Source: Salvia splendens
Taxonomy: Eukaryota > Streptophyta > Magnoliopsida > Lamiales > Lamiaceae
DNA length: 64,000 nucleotides
NCBI RefSeq assembly: GCF_004379255.2
Contig: NC_056040.1
Span: 35,389,779 to 35,453,778, forward strand
Reading direction: 5' to 3'
Part shown: one piece after another, positions 44,179 through 55,017 of the stretch
Layout: each line of letters starts with the position of its first letter
Position numbering within the stretch: the first letter of the stretch is position 1
Position numbers and translations under genes: made by a program
The notes under the pieces: generated by a model
What the model was told of the DNA's origin: nothing
The model's input: only the letters and a program-made list of their open reading frames with translations
The model's database searches: none

Positions 44179-47100
44179 CTACCAGGTCAGAGAGTGTCCA
44201 CCCAAAATAGCCTTCTTGTTTCTTCGAATTACCTTCAGCAGTTCCTCTTCTTGTCCTTCGGTCAAGCTGCTGTTGATAATAACAGGGAAAGTTTCGTTCT
44301 CCTCTATATAAGCATACTTTAGGCCTGGTGGAAGTGTTTTCAGCTCTTTCTTGGGAACATCTTTTTCCTGGGGCAAGAGATTTTTCTCTGTTTCTTCCGT
44401 AGTCATTCCCTTCCTCGACCCAGCAGAACCTTCCACACTCGCCACATACGGTGTCTTTCTTGACCTAACTAGTTCCGGATTTGCACAGAATTCCAGAATT
44501 GCTTCAGCTAACTCCTCATCAGATAACTCACTTGTGTTCATTGCTTGACACCAACTGGCTACCTCTCTATCAATGGCATGACTCATCTCGGAGTTCTCAA
44601 TCTGTTCCTGCATTAATTCCGTCTCAAGGTATTCCTGGACCAAAGGGTTAATAACATCTATAGCATGCAGGTTTTCAACGTCAAGAGGTTTCTTCATTGC
44701 CTCATCTATACTGAATGTATATTTCTCCCCATTATAATCAAGGCAAATTGTTCCATCAAAAACATCAATGATAGTTTTAGCGGTACGTAGGAAAGGTCTC
44801 CCTAAAAGTACTCCGCCCGACTCAGCAGACTCATTATCACTCATCTTAATCACATGGAAATCAGCAGGGTACAAGAAGTCATGTACCCTGACTATCACAT
44901 TCTCAAGCACCCCTTCAGGACAGATGCATGACCTATCCGCCAATTGAATCACAACTTTCGTATCTACCATGCCTACCCCAACTAACTTCTTGTATATGGA
45001 AAGTGGTAACACGTTTATCGACGCACCTAAATCACACATAGCATGCTCGATTTCCACGTCACCAATAGAGATGGGTAAGGTGAACATACCTGGGTCATTG
45101 CATTTTGAAAGCATCTTCCTCTTCTGAATTACTGCGGAGACATTCTCGCCTATCAGAATTTTCCCACTGGGCCTAGCCTTCCCAGCTATAAATTCCTTGA
45201 TGAACTTGCTAAAGACTGGCATCTTCAGGGCCTGTAAAAATGGCAGATTGATTTCCAACTTCCCAAAAATGTCCATGAAGTCTACCGGTTCTTCCTTCTG
45301 TTTCTTGGCTTCCCCCCGACTTGGAAAAGGTTTCAGTCGCTTCCCTGCTCCGGTAGAACTTTCAGCTGATAACTCTCCAGTTTCTTTTCCCACTGCCTCA
45401 TCTTCCAACTCCGGCTCTGGGTCGAGGAAGAATGGTTCGGTCGGTCTAGGCAATTGTTTCTCCAAATCTTTTTCCTCAAGATCATCCTTGACCAAGGGAC
45501 TTCCTCCCTCCAAGTGTCTGGGTCTGGGAGTTGTATCCTCTTTCTTCTTGCCTTTCTTAGGATCTGTCCCCTCCTTTGTTCTCACCACCGGTCCCTCATA
45601 TCCTTTCCCGGACCTCAAGGTAATCTGACTTATATTAGCTCTATCAGGTGGCCTTACTGAGGCCGGAATTTTTCCTTCGTTTCCCCACATGTCACTCAAA
45701 GAAGTGGCTATTTGGGACAATTGCTTAACCAGCATATCCATGGCTGCTTTCTGTTCTTGCTGAGCGTCTTGAAGCTTGTGCACTACGTCATTGTCCGATT
45801 GCAGGTTGTTTTGCATATGTTGCTGAGAACTGACGAGGTCGTGCACCATATCATCGATACTTTTTGGTGGTTTCGGGGGCTGACTGGGCCCTGGCCCTAT
45901 ACTCAGAGTTGGTCCACTCACTTGATTCTGACGAGCGTTTCCTTGACCGCCTGAAGAGTTATTGTATTGATTTCCTTGGCCCTGGTAATTGTTCTGAAAA
46001 TTCCTTTGGTGTGGTGGTACATAAGAGTTCCCCTGATTGCTCTGATTTCTGTTTCCCCAGTTTGGGTGGTCTCCTTGGTTACGATTGATCCAGTTGCCCT
46101 GCCCTTCTTGATTCCTTCCTGACCAGTTACCTTGTCTTTCGGGCTGAGGTGCAAACTGCTGACTTTGTTGTGGTGCCAGCGGATTCTGTTCATTGTCAGT
46201 CCATCTGAAATTTGGATGGTTTCTCCAAGGCGCATCTCTCTGTCTCCCTGGATTCCAGCTCCCATCGGGATTCCAACTTCCCATTGCATTGACCTGGGCC
46301 TGATAATCTCCTTCCTGGGTCCCGTAATATTGTTGCATTTGATTATCTCCTAGACCAGGAGATATCTCCTTCCCTTGTGAAGCCAGTGGAATCGTCTTTT
46401 CAATCGCATTCAAAAGAGCCTTCTCGAGCCTATCAATCCTTGCTTCGACTTTGTCATCTTCTTGTTCTCTCACAGCATGCACCGATCCTCTTTTCACTGC
46501 ATTCCTAGGGTTATCGTACGCCTTCTTAGCGTTAATCAACTTCCCTAGGATTTCTCTTGCCTCACTTCCCATTTTTCTTGTGAAATTTCCCCCACTCGAG
46601 GAGTTCATTAAGTCCTTTGACTCGGGAGTTGCTCCTTCGTAAAATAGAGAGTAGGTCTCTGCCTCTATCATTCGGTGATTCGGGCATGCATCCAACAACC
46701 CCTTAAATCTCGACCAATACTGACTCAACGATTCATCGTAATCTTGCTTACACTCTAGTATTTCTTTCTTAAGTGCATTCGTCTTGTTGGATGGGAAGAA
46801 ATAATCTAAGAATTCTAACTTGAAGTCCCTCCACGTGCGGATAGAATCCGGAGGCAACCTCAATAGCCACGTATTAGCTTCCCCCTTCAAGGTAAACGGA
46901 ATCGCTTGTAGGCGATAATCCTCCTCTGTTGCATCATTCGGCCTCTTCTGAATACCACATAACTTACTGAATTCATTTAAGAACTCATACGGACACTCAT
47001 TTCTACGCCCAGAGAACGTCGGCAAGATGCCGAGTACGTTTGTCTTGATCTCGATAGTCCTCTGGCGTGGATTCATCACTATAGCTTGAGCTGGTTCTTC

Positions 47101-47307
47101 ATCTAAATGGGCAGTGAGAGAGCCGATTTCTGGATCTGGGTCTACCACCTGCGCCATGACTACTTCCTCTTCTTTCCCTGTTTCTGACTCTGTTTCTGAT
47201 TCGGGTGGTGATTCTGGATCTTCGCGTCCTGATGACGTCCAAGATTCGTCGCTAGTAAATTCACTCGGAAACGGGCCTCCCGTGGTGAACCCTGATCTGG
47301 TGGTCAC
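44179..47307 (-). CDS. Athila gag-protease
   Basis: A single open frame of about 1042 codons, the only intact frame in this Athila. It opens with GTG, and no ATG precedes it in frame; the first ATG is near 47158 (MAQVVDPD), a more likely start. Gag core at roughly residues 100-260: LKGEANTWLLRLPPDSI, TWRDFKLEFLDYFFPSNK and NCEGATPESKD-like YEGATPESKDLMNSSS. A Gln/Asn/Gly-rich segment follows (residues ~340-480), with no CCHC knuckle. Protease near residues 700-860: FTLPISIGDVEIEHAMCDLG with the active-site Asp at CDLGASIN, and VLLGRPFLRTA. It ends with a stop at 44179 after a frame break relative to RT. Confidence 0.9.
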   Translation of the reverse strand: MTTRSGFTTGGPFPSEFTSDESWTSSGREDPESPPESETESETGKEEEVVMAQVVDPDPEIGSLTAHLDEEPAQAIVMNPRQRTIEIKTNVLGILPTFSGRRNECPYEFLNEFSKLCGIQKRPNDATEEDYRLQAIPFTLKGEANTWLLRLPPDSIRTWRDFKLEFLDYFFPSNKTNALKKEILECKQDYDESLSQYWSRFKGLLDACPNHRMIEAETYSLFYEGATPESKDLMNSSSGGNFTRKMGSEAREILGKLINAKKAYDNPRNAVKRGSVHAVREQEDDKVEARIDRLEKALLNAIEKTIPLASQGKEISPGLGDNQMQQYYGTQEGDYQAQVNAMGSWNPDGSWNPGRQRDAPWRNHPNFRWTDNEQNPLAPQQSQQFAPQPERQGNWSGRNQEGQGNWINRNQGDHPNWGNRNQSNQGNSYVPPHQRNFQNNYQGQGNQYNNSSGGQGNARQNQVSGPTLSIGPGPSQPPKPPKSIDDMVHDLVSSQQHMQNNLQSDNDVVHKLQDAQQEQKAAMDMLVKQLSQIATSLSDMWGNEGKIPASVRPPDRANISQITLRSGKGYEGPVVRTKEGTDPKKGKKKEDTTPRPRHLEGGSPLVKDDLEEKDLEKQLPRPTEPFFLDPEPELEDEAVGKETGELSAESSTGAGKRLKPFPSRGEAKKQKEEPVDFMDIFGKLEINLPFLQALKMPVFSKFIKEFIAGKARPSGKILIGENVSAVIQKRKMLSKCNDPGMFTLPISIGDVEIEHAMCDLGASINVLPLSIYKKLVGVGMVDTKVVIQLADRSCICPEGVLENVIVRVHDFLYPADFHVIKMSDNESAESGGVLLGRPFLRTAKTIIDVFDGTICLDYNGEKYTFSIDEAMKKPLDVENLHAIDVINPLVQEYLETELMQEQIENSEMSHAIDREVASWCQAMNTSELSDEELAEAILEFCANPELVRSRKTPYVASVEGSAGSRKGMTTEETEKNLLPQEKDVPKKELKTLPPGLKYAYIEENETFPVIINSSLTEGQEEELLKVIRRNKKAILGGHSLTW

Positions 47308-47483
47308 AGTAGAGACTGTATCCTTAACTCACCAATCAAACTGACCGTGTTTCCACCCAGATGAGTTGCTCCAGTAGGTAGACCTTGAGCCTCTGCTCAT
47401 AAACTGCAAACAAAAGAGAAAGAAAACAAATCAAAACTATTTACACCACAGACTCTGAACACTAACACTAAGCACGCCATCCA

Positions 47484-47501
47484 TCCCCGGCAACGGTGCC
47501 A
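47484..47501 (-). other. Athila primer binding site (tRNA-Asp type)
   Basis: TGGCACCGTTGCCGGGGA on the minus strand, two bases after the 5' LTR end at 47504. It differs by one base from the TGGCGCCGTTGCCGGGGA complement of plant tRNA-Asp that Athila/Tat elements use. Confidence 0.88.
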
Positions 47502-47503
47502 TT

Positions 47504-49136
47504 TGAAGTTGAGTTGGGCCTGCCTCTCGACTCTAATGTCGAATGATTAGACTCAGGAGTAAGCAAGTGTGCACATATGAGAATTAATGCAAGGCTCGGT
47601 CCAGACACAACGCTCCTTAAATCCACTGATCACTGGGTCCAGGAACTCAAGAGAACTACAGTGTTTTTATCGTTGGACACACTCGACTCCCCTTCAAAAA
47701 AATAAATCCCTCAACCCGAATACTATGAATTAGTATAGGGAAGTGGGGTCGATCCCACAGAGATGGATTCGCAGGGTAGTGCTAAGAGACTATGGAAACA
47801 AAACGGCTGCTGCCACGCAAAGGGGTTGAGATTTTAACTACCACTAGATCTAGGCAAGAAATGTAAACGCTAGACCTAGGATACAGAAAACTTACTGGAA
47901 TCAGACATCAAATCCGAAAGACACAATCACTTCCTTGACTGAGTAAATAACTAACTGATTGAGACTAGGCAGAAAGAATAAAACAGCGGGGAACATGATT
48001 CCAAATATAGCAAGTACGGTAAAAAGCTGCAGATAACAGATCAGCTCCAGCTAGCTTCGCATGCAAAGTTCCTAACAGATTCAGAAACGCAAATGCAGAA
48101 AACAGAGCATACTCCCAGATTCGAACAGAATATAGAAATTGAGATGCCGGAAACTTGCTACGAATCGGAAATAAACCAGATCTACGTAAACTAGGCGGAA
48201 TGAAATGAAAACACGTAAGCTAGGCATGAAATTTAAACACTCCTGCTCAGAATCACGTCGGACGCTTAATCCACTCCGGATCCAAGCAATCCAAACTCAA
48301 CAATCAACTAAATCAACTCCATAACTCCGATTCTAACAGATCTGCTCCGATCACCGCCAAATTCAATCAATCAAGAACAATCTGCAAACAAATCACAAAC
48401 TCCAGCAAAACCCAACCTCCGATTCATCCAAAAACAGAATCATTCTTCAGATCCAAACGAAAAATATCAGCAAATAATCAGAAACCAACTGCGAAAAAAA
48501 TAAACAACTCCGACAATCCAACTCGAAATCAAGCGAACTCAACCAGCAAACCAGAAATGAACACAATAGACATAAGCGAGAGTAAAATCCGGAATAAAAC
48601 AGGAAATATTGGTTAACAAAAGAAAACCGAGCTTCGAACAGCGAAGCTCGGCGGAATCAATGTAAATAGCAACGGAAATGTAAATTGTTTCTTTGCCCTT
48701 GAACTAGGACGGTGTTACAACCCTCGAACCACTCTCGGAAAGCTAAAACGTGAACCCCAGCCAAGTGCTAACTGGAATCTCTCGCGAATTTGGAGTCAAG
48801 TGTGTGGAAAGGTGAATCGAGCAAGGGGCTGTTAGTGAGGCCTCCACCCGAGAAGGTCCCTCCAGCCTGCATGCTTCTCCCTTTTATAGATGCGGACATA
48901 GCCTTCTAGAGTTTTCGTAGAAATCCCTATTCTACCCTTCAACTCCAAGGCTTTCTCCATCTAGCAATTTTCTTCCAATTGTTCACCCTTTCGCCAGTTT
49001 CCTAGGACCATGCAAGCGTCCTCTTCTTTTCCTGGATCTGGCGAAAAACTTCACATACCTGACTTAATTCAATGCGTTAGACCCAGTAATTTCATGAAAT
49101 GAACCCCTAGACCGATGCATGAAATTAGCCTTATCA
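47504..49136 (-). repeat. Athila 5' LTR (1633 bp)
   Basis: The longer of the two LTRs, TG at 49136-49135 and CA at 47505-47504 on the minus strand. It keeps the 66 bp that the 3' LTR has lost. Confidence 0.92.
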
Positions 49137-49141
49137 ATGGA
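49137..49141. repeat. Athila target site duplication (right)
   Basis: ATGGA, directly after the LTR, matching 35311-35315. Confidence 0.85.
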
Positions 49142-50627
49142 GCAGCCATCGAGCCGGCATTGACCCCGCCGTGCGACAAGCCACGAAGCCAATCTCTATG
49201 GTGGACATGGTCCGAGGAACGACACGAAGAGATGGTCCGCAAGCTTTTGACCCGGAGTCCATCCAAAACATCGGATTTGCAACAACATCCAATGGTGTTC
49301 CGGTGATCTACTTCTCGGGCGCGGAGATTCAAAAATTGGCTACAAGCCTTGGACACGCCATCGTCGGTAAGTTCTCTCACTCTATCCCGACCTCACATCA
49401 AATTCAAAAGGCGCTTGAAAATATTAAATTGAGCCGAGACTTTTCTTGGAAGTATCTTAATGCTAAACATATTCTTATTCATAGTGAGGACATTGCCGAT
49501 TATGCAAAGATCCTTGGAGGTCCGAAAGGAACGCCTATTTGGTTTATTGATCGTCACCCCATGAGGGTTTTCAAGTGGTCTCCGGACTTCGACGCCTATT
49601 GTGAGTCTCCGATCACGGCAATTTGGTGCAACTTAATTGGGCTTGCTATACACCTTTTTGATCAAGCGGCGCTCTACGCCATTGGCAAACTATTGGGCAC
49701 ACCGATCCAAATCGATCGGGTCACGACAAACAAATCTAGGCTGTCCTTCGCCCGCATTTGCGTCGAGATTGACATTTCAAAGCCACCCATCGAGGAGATC
49801 ATCTTAGACATTTGCGGCCGTGAGATGGTGCAACAAGTTAAATGGGACAAGATCCCATTTTATTGTCGGGAGTGCAAACACGTTGGACACAAAAGTGACG
49901 TGTGTTATGCGGTAGGCAAGACGGAAAGGCCGGTCAAGAAAAACTACAACACCATCCCTCCTAAACAACCGCAATACGAGAATGGAAAGCAAGGGGCACA
50001 AGATACCCCAAAAACCTTTTTGAATGTAATAAATGGAGATCTCAAAGAAGAGGAAAAAATTTCGGGGATCAACACAACAATGACTCGAGGGTAAGCGATG
50101 CCGTGGAAGTCGACCGGATGGGGCCGGACATTCTAGGCAAACTCCTCGAACCTATCGACCCGGAGGAGGGTGAGCAACAAGAGAAAGGAGGAAAACAAGG
50201 CTGGACTCCTTCCAAGCATCGGACAGGATTCCTCCCTTTCCACTATCCCCGAAGGGACGTCTCTCCTAGTGCCGAGGGCATGGGTGTGCATGGGCGTAGT
50301 GGGTCGGCTGGCCCGTTAAAGCATGGTGCGAGGGGCCCGGCCCGACCATCCTCAATGGAAAATCGTGAGGATTGTGGAAGGGGAGGTCACATGAGCACGA
50401 ACCAATATTATTCACTCATGGATAATGAAGCCTATGATGGAGACGAGTTCGATGATATAGAGAGCATTGAGGTAGAGCGGCAGCCGAACACCTATGCCGA
50501 AGGCCCCTCCATGCTAATCACGGAGGACGAGTCAAGTCACGCTCAACAAGAACAACAATGCACCAAAATTCAAGGGGGGGCGTTACTCCTGCCGGGTACG
50601 AACTCCATTGTTAATTATGTCATTTAA
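49142..50627 (+). pseudogene. LINE C ORF1, DUF4283 and CCHC part
   Basis: Continues ORF1 after Athila. It has the KPISMVDMVRG motif (about 49186), ESIQNIGFATTSNGVP, the DUF4283 domain (about 49255-49870: HAIVGKFSHSIPTSHQIQKA, DRHPMRVFKWSPDFDAYCES, RLSFARICVEIDIS) and an intact knuckle CRECKHVGHKSDVC (about 49866-49907). A frameshift near 50090 (stop 50092-50094) separates the last 175 codons, which include MGPDILG, a Gly/Arg segment and MSTNQYYSLM. It ends at 50627, overlapping the ORF2 start by 11 nt. Confidence 0.88.
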
Positions 50628-53600
50628 TCTCATGTTTTGGAACGTTAGGGGGATCGCGAACGCGCCCACCCAAAACGTTTTAAAAAGATTAATTAAGTCT
50701 CATAATGTTAATTTTCTTGCAATAATGAAGCCATTCACGGCACCAAACCCGGACAAGTTCTCCAAGGCCTTGGGGCTGGTTTTCCAAGGCTCAAATATAA
50801 ATGGGAAGATTTGGGTTTTTGTTGAAGAGGGTCCAAGCTTTAGTGTTGAGTGTGACACGGAGCAGGTCCTTCATGGCCGAGTTGAGTCCCCCCGCCTCAC
50901 GGGTCACATTAGTATTTCGGCAGTATATGCGAAGTGCACAAGGGGTGAGAGGGTACTTTTGTGGGACAAAATGAGGGAAATTTCTGTGGCTTCCGAAGAT
51001 ACTCCTTGGATGGTTGGGGAGACTTCAACACCATTCTATCGACGTGTGATAGGGTGGGAAGTGACACTAACCGACAAGCCGACATGGTGGATTTTGCGGA
51101 AGCTATTGAAGACTTCAGAGTTCTGGATCCGGGCTTTGATGGCTCATCCTTCACATGGGCCAAGAATGGCCTGTTTGAAAGGCTTGATCGAATTTTGGTG
51201 AACGAACCATGGGCACAGCTCTTCGAAGTGACTAGGGTGACTAACTTGCCATGTGTATCTTCGGATCATGGCCCCGTTCTGGCCCGGTGTAAAACCCCAT
51301 GCACCTATTCTGGGGGCAGACCGTTCCGGTTCCAAAACATGTGGACTAGGCATGAGGGTTTCGCGAACCTGGTACGGGAAGACTGGAGCCAACCGACGGG
51401 GGCTGAGGGACTTCTTAATCTACAAATCAAACTTGCACGAATAAAGAAAACCTTTAAGGAGTGGAACAAGGCAGTTTTCGGGAACATTCATGACAACCTT
51501 CGGGCCTTGGAGGAAAAAATTGTGGCTGCCCAAGCGGGCTTTGAGGAGAGGCCCTCCCCAGAGAATAGGGCCGAAGTCAACAAATGTATTGCCATGTATA
51601 TCCGGCTCCTCAAGATGGAGGAGGACTTTTAGCGACAAAAGGCGACGCTGAGATGGCCAGCGGAAGGCGATAAGAATACCAAATTCTATCAAAGCTGGGT
51701 TAAACAAAAGATATTACGGATGCGCATTGACAAGATTAATGTAGGGGGGAGAGAACTCTCGGATGACTTGGAGATTAGAAACTCGGCGGTGGAATTTTTC
51801 CAAAACCTCCTTGCCCCAGGGCCTCTCACGCTCTTGGAGCCGGATCTGAGCTTGATCCAATGCCTCCCTCCATCACCCGAGGTGGATGCCCTACCGGATC
51901 CACCAAATGCCGAGGAAGTGAAAAGAGCCGTTTTTTACATTTCCGGAGACAGTGCCCCAGGACCGGATGGCTTCACTGCCACCTTTTATCAATCATGTTG
52001 GGATTCTATTGGGATGGATGTTGTTGCCGCAATCCAGCAATTTTTTAGGGGGGCCTTCCTCCCCCGAAGCGTCACGGCCACGAGCATCGTGCTTATCCCG
52101 AAGAAGCTCGCCCCGGACTCGTGGAGCGACTACCGCCCCATTAGCTTGTGCAATGTCACTAATAAGATCATAACCAAAATCCTCACGAGAAGACTTACTC
52201 CCCTCCTCCATCAGGTTGTCTCTCCAAATCAAAGCGGGTTTGTGAAAGGGCGGATGCTAAATGATAGCGTCCTCCTAGCGCAAGAGATGTTCCATGAGTT
52301 ATCGAGAAGCTCCCCGGCCCCCAATGTTGCGATCAAGATCGACATGGCTAAATCCTACGACAGAGTTCAGTGGCCTCTTCTGATCAAGGTTTTGGACCGG
52401 ATGGGATTCCCGACCCGGTGGATATCCATGATTGAGAGGTGCGTGGGCTCATGTTGGTTCTCGGTCCTAATTAATGGAATTCCTTCCGGTTTCTTCAAGT
52501 CATCCCGTGGCCTTAGACAAGGTGACCCTATTTCACCCGTCCTGTTTGTGATTGCCGCGGATTACCTCTCAAGGGCTTTGGACAGATTAATCCTAGGGAA
52601 GAAGGAGATGACTTTTAAGGCCTCACGAGGCTCCATGGAGGTTAGCCACCTTGCCTATGCTGATGATATTGTGATTTTCACTCAAGCGGCGGAAGCCCCG
52701 CTGAGACGGCTCAGAGCATGTCTTGATGAATACGCGGGAATCTCTGGACAACAGATCAACCTCGCTAAAAGTAATTTCTACATTGCCGAGAAACACGAGA
52801 GATGCGCCGACCTAATCCAAGCCGAAGGTGGATTTTCTCGAGGTACTTTCCCTTTCCTTTATCTTGGGGTCCCTATCTATCGAGGGGTGAAGCGTACAGA
52901 CATGTTTTTGTTCCTCCGGGAAAAGATTGCTGCGAGAGTTACGGGCTGGGAGCACCGTCATCTTTCGTTTGGAGGAAGGCTTACTCTCATCAAGAGCACA
53001 CTCGAAGCGGTGCCACTCCACATCTTCCAAGCTATCGAGCCAACCTCCGGGGCTCTCAAGCAATTGGACCAACAGATGGCTCGGTTCTTCTGGGGTTCGA
53101 CAAATGAGAGAAAGAAAACACATTGGATTGGATGGGATCAGATATGCCTCCCGACTTCTGAAGGGGGGCTCGGGGTTCGAAAATCCAAAGAAGTGCTCCG
53201 TGCCTTCAACATCAAGCTATGGTGGCGTTTTCGAGAGCAAAGTTCGCTTTGGGCTAGATATATGAAGATGAAATACTGCACGAAGACTTCCCCCCTTGCG
53301 GCCAACCCCTCCGGGCACAATAGCCCAACTTGGAAAAGACTCATGCGAGCGAGACATCAGGCGAACCCTCACATTAGATGGGTGGTGGGCAAAGGAGAAA
53401 TCTACTTTTGGGATGACATTTGGGTGGGCGACGCCACTATTCGGTCCCTAAGTTTTGATGAGAGGGGCGACCACAACTACTTGGTTGAGGACTTTCTCAT
53501 GGATGGCGAGTGGAATGAAGCCAAGCTCCAACAACTTCACGACCAGGCCGGCCTACCACAGCAGGTAATATCTCAGATCCTAGATACTCCGGTCATTGCT

Positions 53601-54751
53601 GGGGAACCGGATATCCCAAGGTGGTCCCTTTCTAGACTTGGAGAATTCTCATTAGCAACAACATGGGACACCATTCGCACACATAGACCAAGGATTCAGG
53701 GGCTCGATGACATTTGGAGGGCCGGCCTGACTAACTCTATTGCAATCTTTAACTGGCGCCTCCTGTCGAACCGCATCCCGGTCGACTCCAAACTCCAGTG
53801 GAGGAAGATCGAACTGGCCTCAAAATGCCAATGCTGCCCCAGGAGCCCTAACACCGAATCCCTTCAGCACCTCTTCATCCAAGGCCGAGGTGCATTTTGT
53901 GTATGGCGAGAGTTCGACGGGTGGTTTGGAGGGTCTGCACCCTCTCTGCGGATAAATGACACCATTCCGGATAGATTAGAGGTCTGGTCGCACCGGATGC
54001 AACAGGATGATAGAAAACATCTCTACCGAGTCATTCCGTACCTCATCCTTTGGTACATTTAGGCGGAGCCCAATTCAAATCGTACAACGTGGTGTGGCAA
54101 GTTCAGATGTTTATCCACAACAACATGGCCAATGGGACCATCAAGCCGAAACACTGGAAGGGGGTGCATTTGGGAATGAGCATTCCGAGCCAGACAGTCT
54201 CAAGGGGGCCGAGACCATTGGTGATGCCGGTCAAGTGGCACCCCCCCGAGGGCTCGTGGATCAAGGTTAACACGGATGGGGCATACATGGAAGCTTTGGA
54301 TAAAGCAGGAGGGGGAGGAGTGGCCCGTGATTGGACCGGAAAGTTGCTTGCGGCTTTCTCGACCCCTCTCGATGCCCACTCAGCTTTGGAGGCTGAACTC
54401 ATGGCGGCTCATTGTGGACTCGAGCTTGCGAACGAGCTAGCGCAGCTCATATGGATGGAGACGGACGCTGAGCAAGTCGCCAAACTCCTCAATGGTATAA
54501 CGTGGGGGCCGGCACACGTCCGTCGGGTCATGGCGCGGCTCTTCCTCTTCAAGCAACAGCACATCATCCGCGTCTCATCCATCCCCCGGGAGGGGAACCA
54601 AGCGGCGGATATGCTCGCTAAGATGGGCTTGGACCAGCAAAGCTACCTTCGTTACTCTGCCCAATCAGCTCCAAGACCCCTAAAGGACATCATTAGAATG
54701 GAAGAAATGGGAATACCCAACATTCGAGTTCGGTTTGAAGAACACGGGTAG
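50617..54751 (+). pseudogene. LINE C ORF2: endonuclease, RT, zf-RVT, RNase H
   Basis: The most complete ORF2 here. Endonuclease 50617-51330: MFWNVRGIANAPTQ, GDFNTIL and SSDHGPVLARC. The catalytic Glu of the MEP motif is Lys in this copy (codon 50728-50730, MKPF). Breaks: a small deletion near 51016, a stop at 51630-51632, and a ~20-nt deletion with shift at 54060. Between 51633 and 54059 the frame is open: linker FYQSWVKQK, RT with NQSGFVKGRMLNDS, RGLRQGDPISP and YADD (52656-52667), and zf-RVT (ATTWDTIRTHRP, CQCCPRSPNTESLQHLF). RNase H 54200-54751 has KVNTDGAY, ALEAELMAAHCGLE, METDAEQ and REGNQAADMLAKMG. All RT and RNase H residues seem present. Confidence 0.92.
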
Positions 54752-54998
54752 CACTGTTGCCGAGGAAGGAAGGAGTGTTTTATCTTTTGTTTTTGTTCAA
54801 TTGTATTTTGTCTTTTGGAAGGGAGTATGATGAGGTCCGGTTGTTGGATCCGGACCGCTTTCTACTCCTAATCTTTGTATTGGCACACCACTTTTGGGTG
54901 TGGCCAGGATCTGTACTCAACCTCTTATGAAATATAGGGATGAGGGACCCACGAACCCTCCACCCTAAAGGTGTTTGAAAAAAATAAAAATAAAAAAA
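54752..54998 (+). other. LINE C 3'UTR and tail
   Basis: About 245 bp after the ORF2 stop. It contains TTTTGGGTGTGGCCAGGATC and ends ATATAGGGATGAGGGACCCA, then AACCCTCCACC, a 4-nt loop, GGTGTTTG and an A-rich tail broken by T. The same end occurs at 11560-11619, 29400-29457 and (minus) 17373-17440. Confidence 0.85.
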
Positions 54999-55017
54999 AT
55001 GGTAAGGGGATGGCCGG
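54999..55017. repeat. Target site duplication of LINE C (right)
   Basis: Exact 19-bp copy of 33936-33954; LINE B ORF1 resumes here. Confidence 0.9.

Larger units (their letters stand above)
35316..49136 (-). mobile_element. Athila-type Ty3/gypsy LTR retrotransposon, complete
   Basis: 13.8 kb with LTRs at 35316-36881 and 47504-49136, both TG...CA, and a 5-bp target duplication. On the minus strand: 5' LTR, tRNA-Asp-type primer site, gag-protease, RT-RNase H, integrase, an extra ORF, a 1.25-kb non-coding stretch, 3' LTR. The extra ORF after pol, the primer type and the RT/integrase sequence ([36 protein letters not shown]) identify the Athila clade. LTRs differ by about 18-20 substitutions plus one 66-bp indel by eye. 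Pol has two in-frame stops and a frame break, and the extra ORF has two shifts, so this copy is not autonomous. Confidence 0.93.
33955..54998 (+). mobile_element. LINE C, near full length, split by Athila
   Basis: LINE sequence is 33955-35315 and 49142-54998, about 7.2 kb, bounded by an exact 19-bp target site duplication. The normal 5' box TAGAGAGAGACGCTCT starts at 34021, preceded by ~66 bp (33955-34020) that resemble an RT segment of other LINEs rather than a 5'UTR. ORF1 34238-50627 is interrupted by Athila; ORF2 is 50617-54751; 3'UTR 54752-54998 ends AACCCTCCACC-CTAA-AGGTGTTTG plus an A-rich tail. Confidence 0.9.

Noticed and set aside
47484..47501. Possible tRNA gene fragment
   Set aside because: Only the 18-nt complement of a tRNA 3' end is present next to the LTR; it is a primer binding site.
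35316..49136. The long direct repeat considered as a segmental duplication
   Set aside because: TG...CA ends, 5-bp duplication, tRNA-Asp-type primer site and pol between the copies show that the repeats are LTRs.
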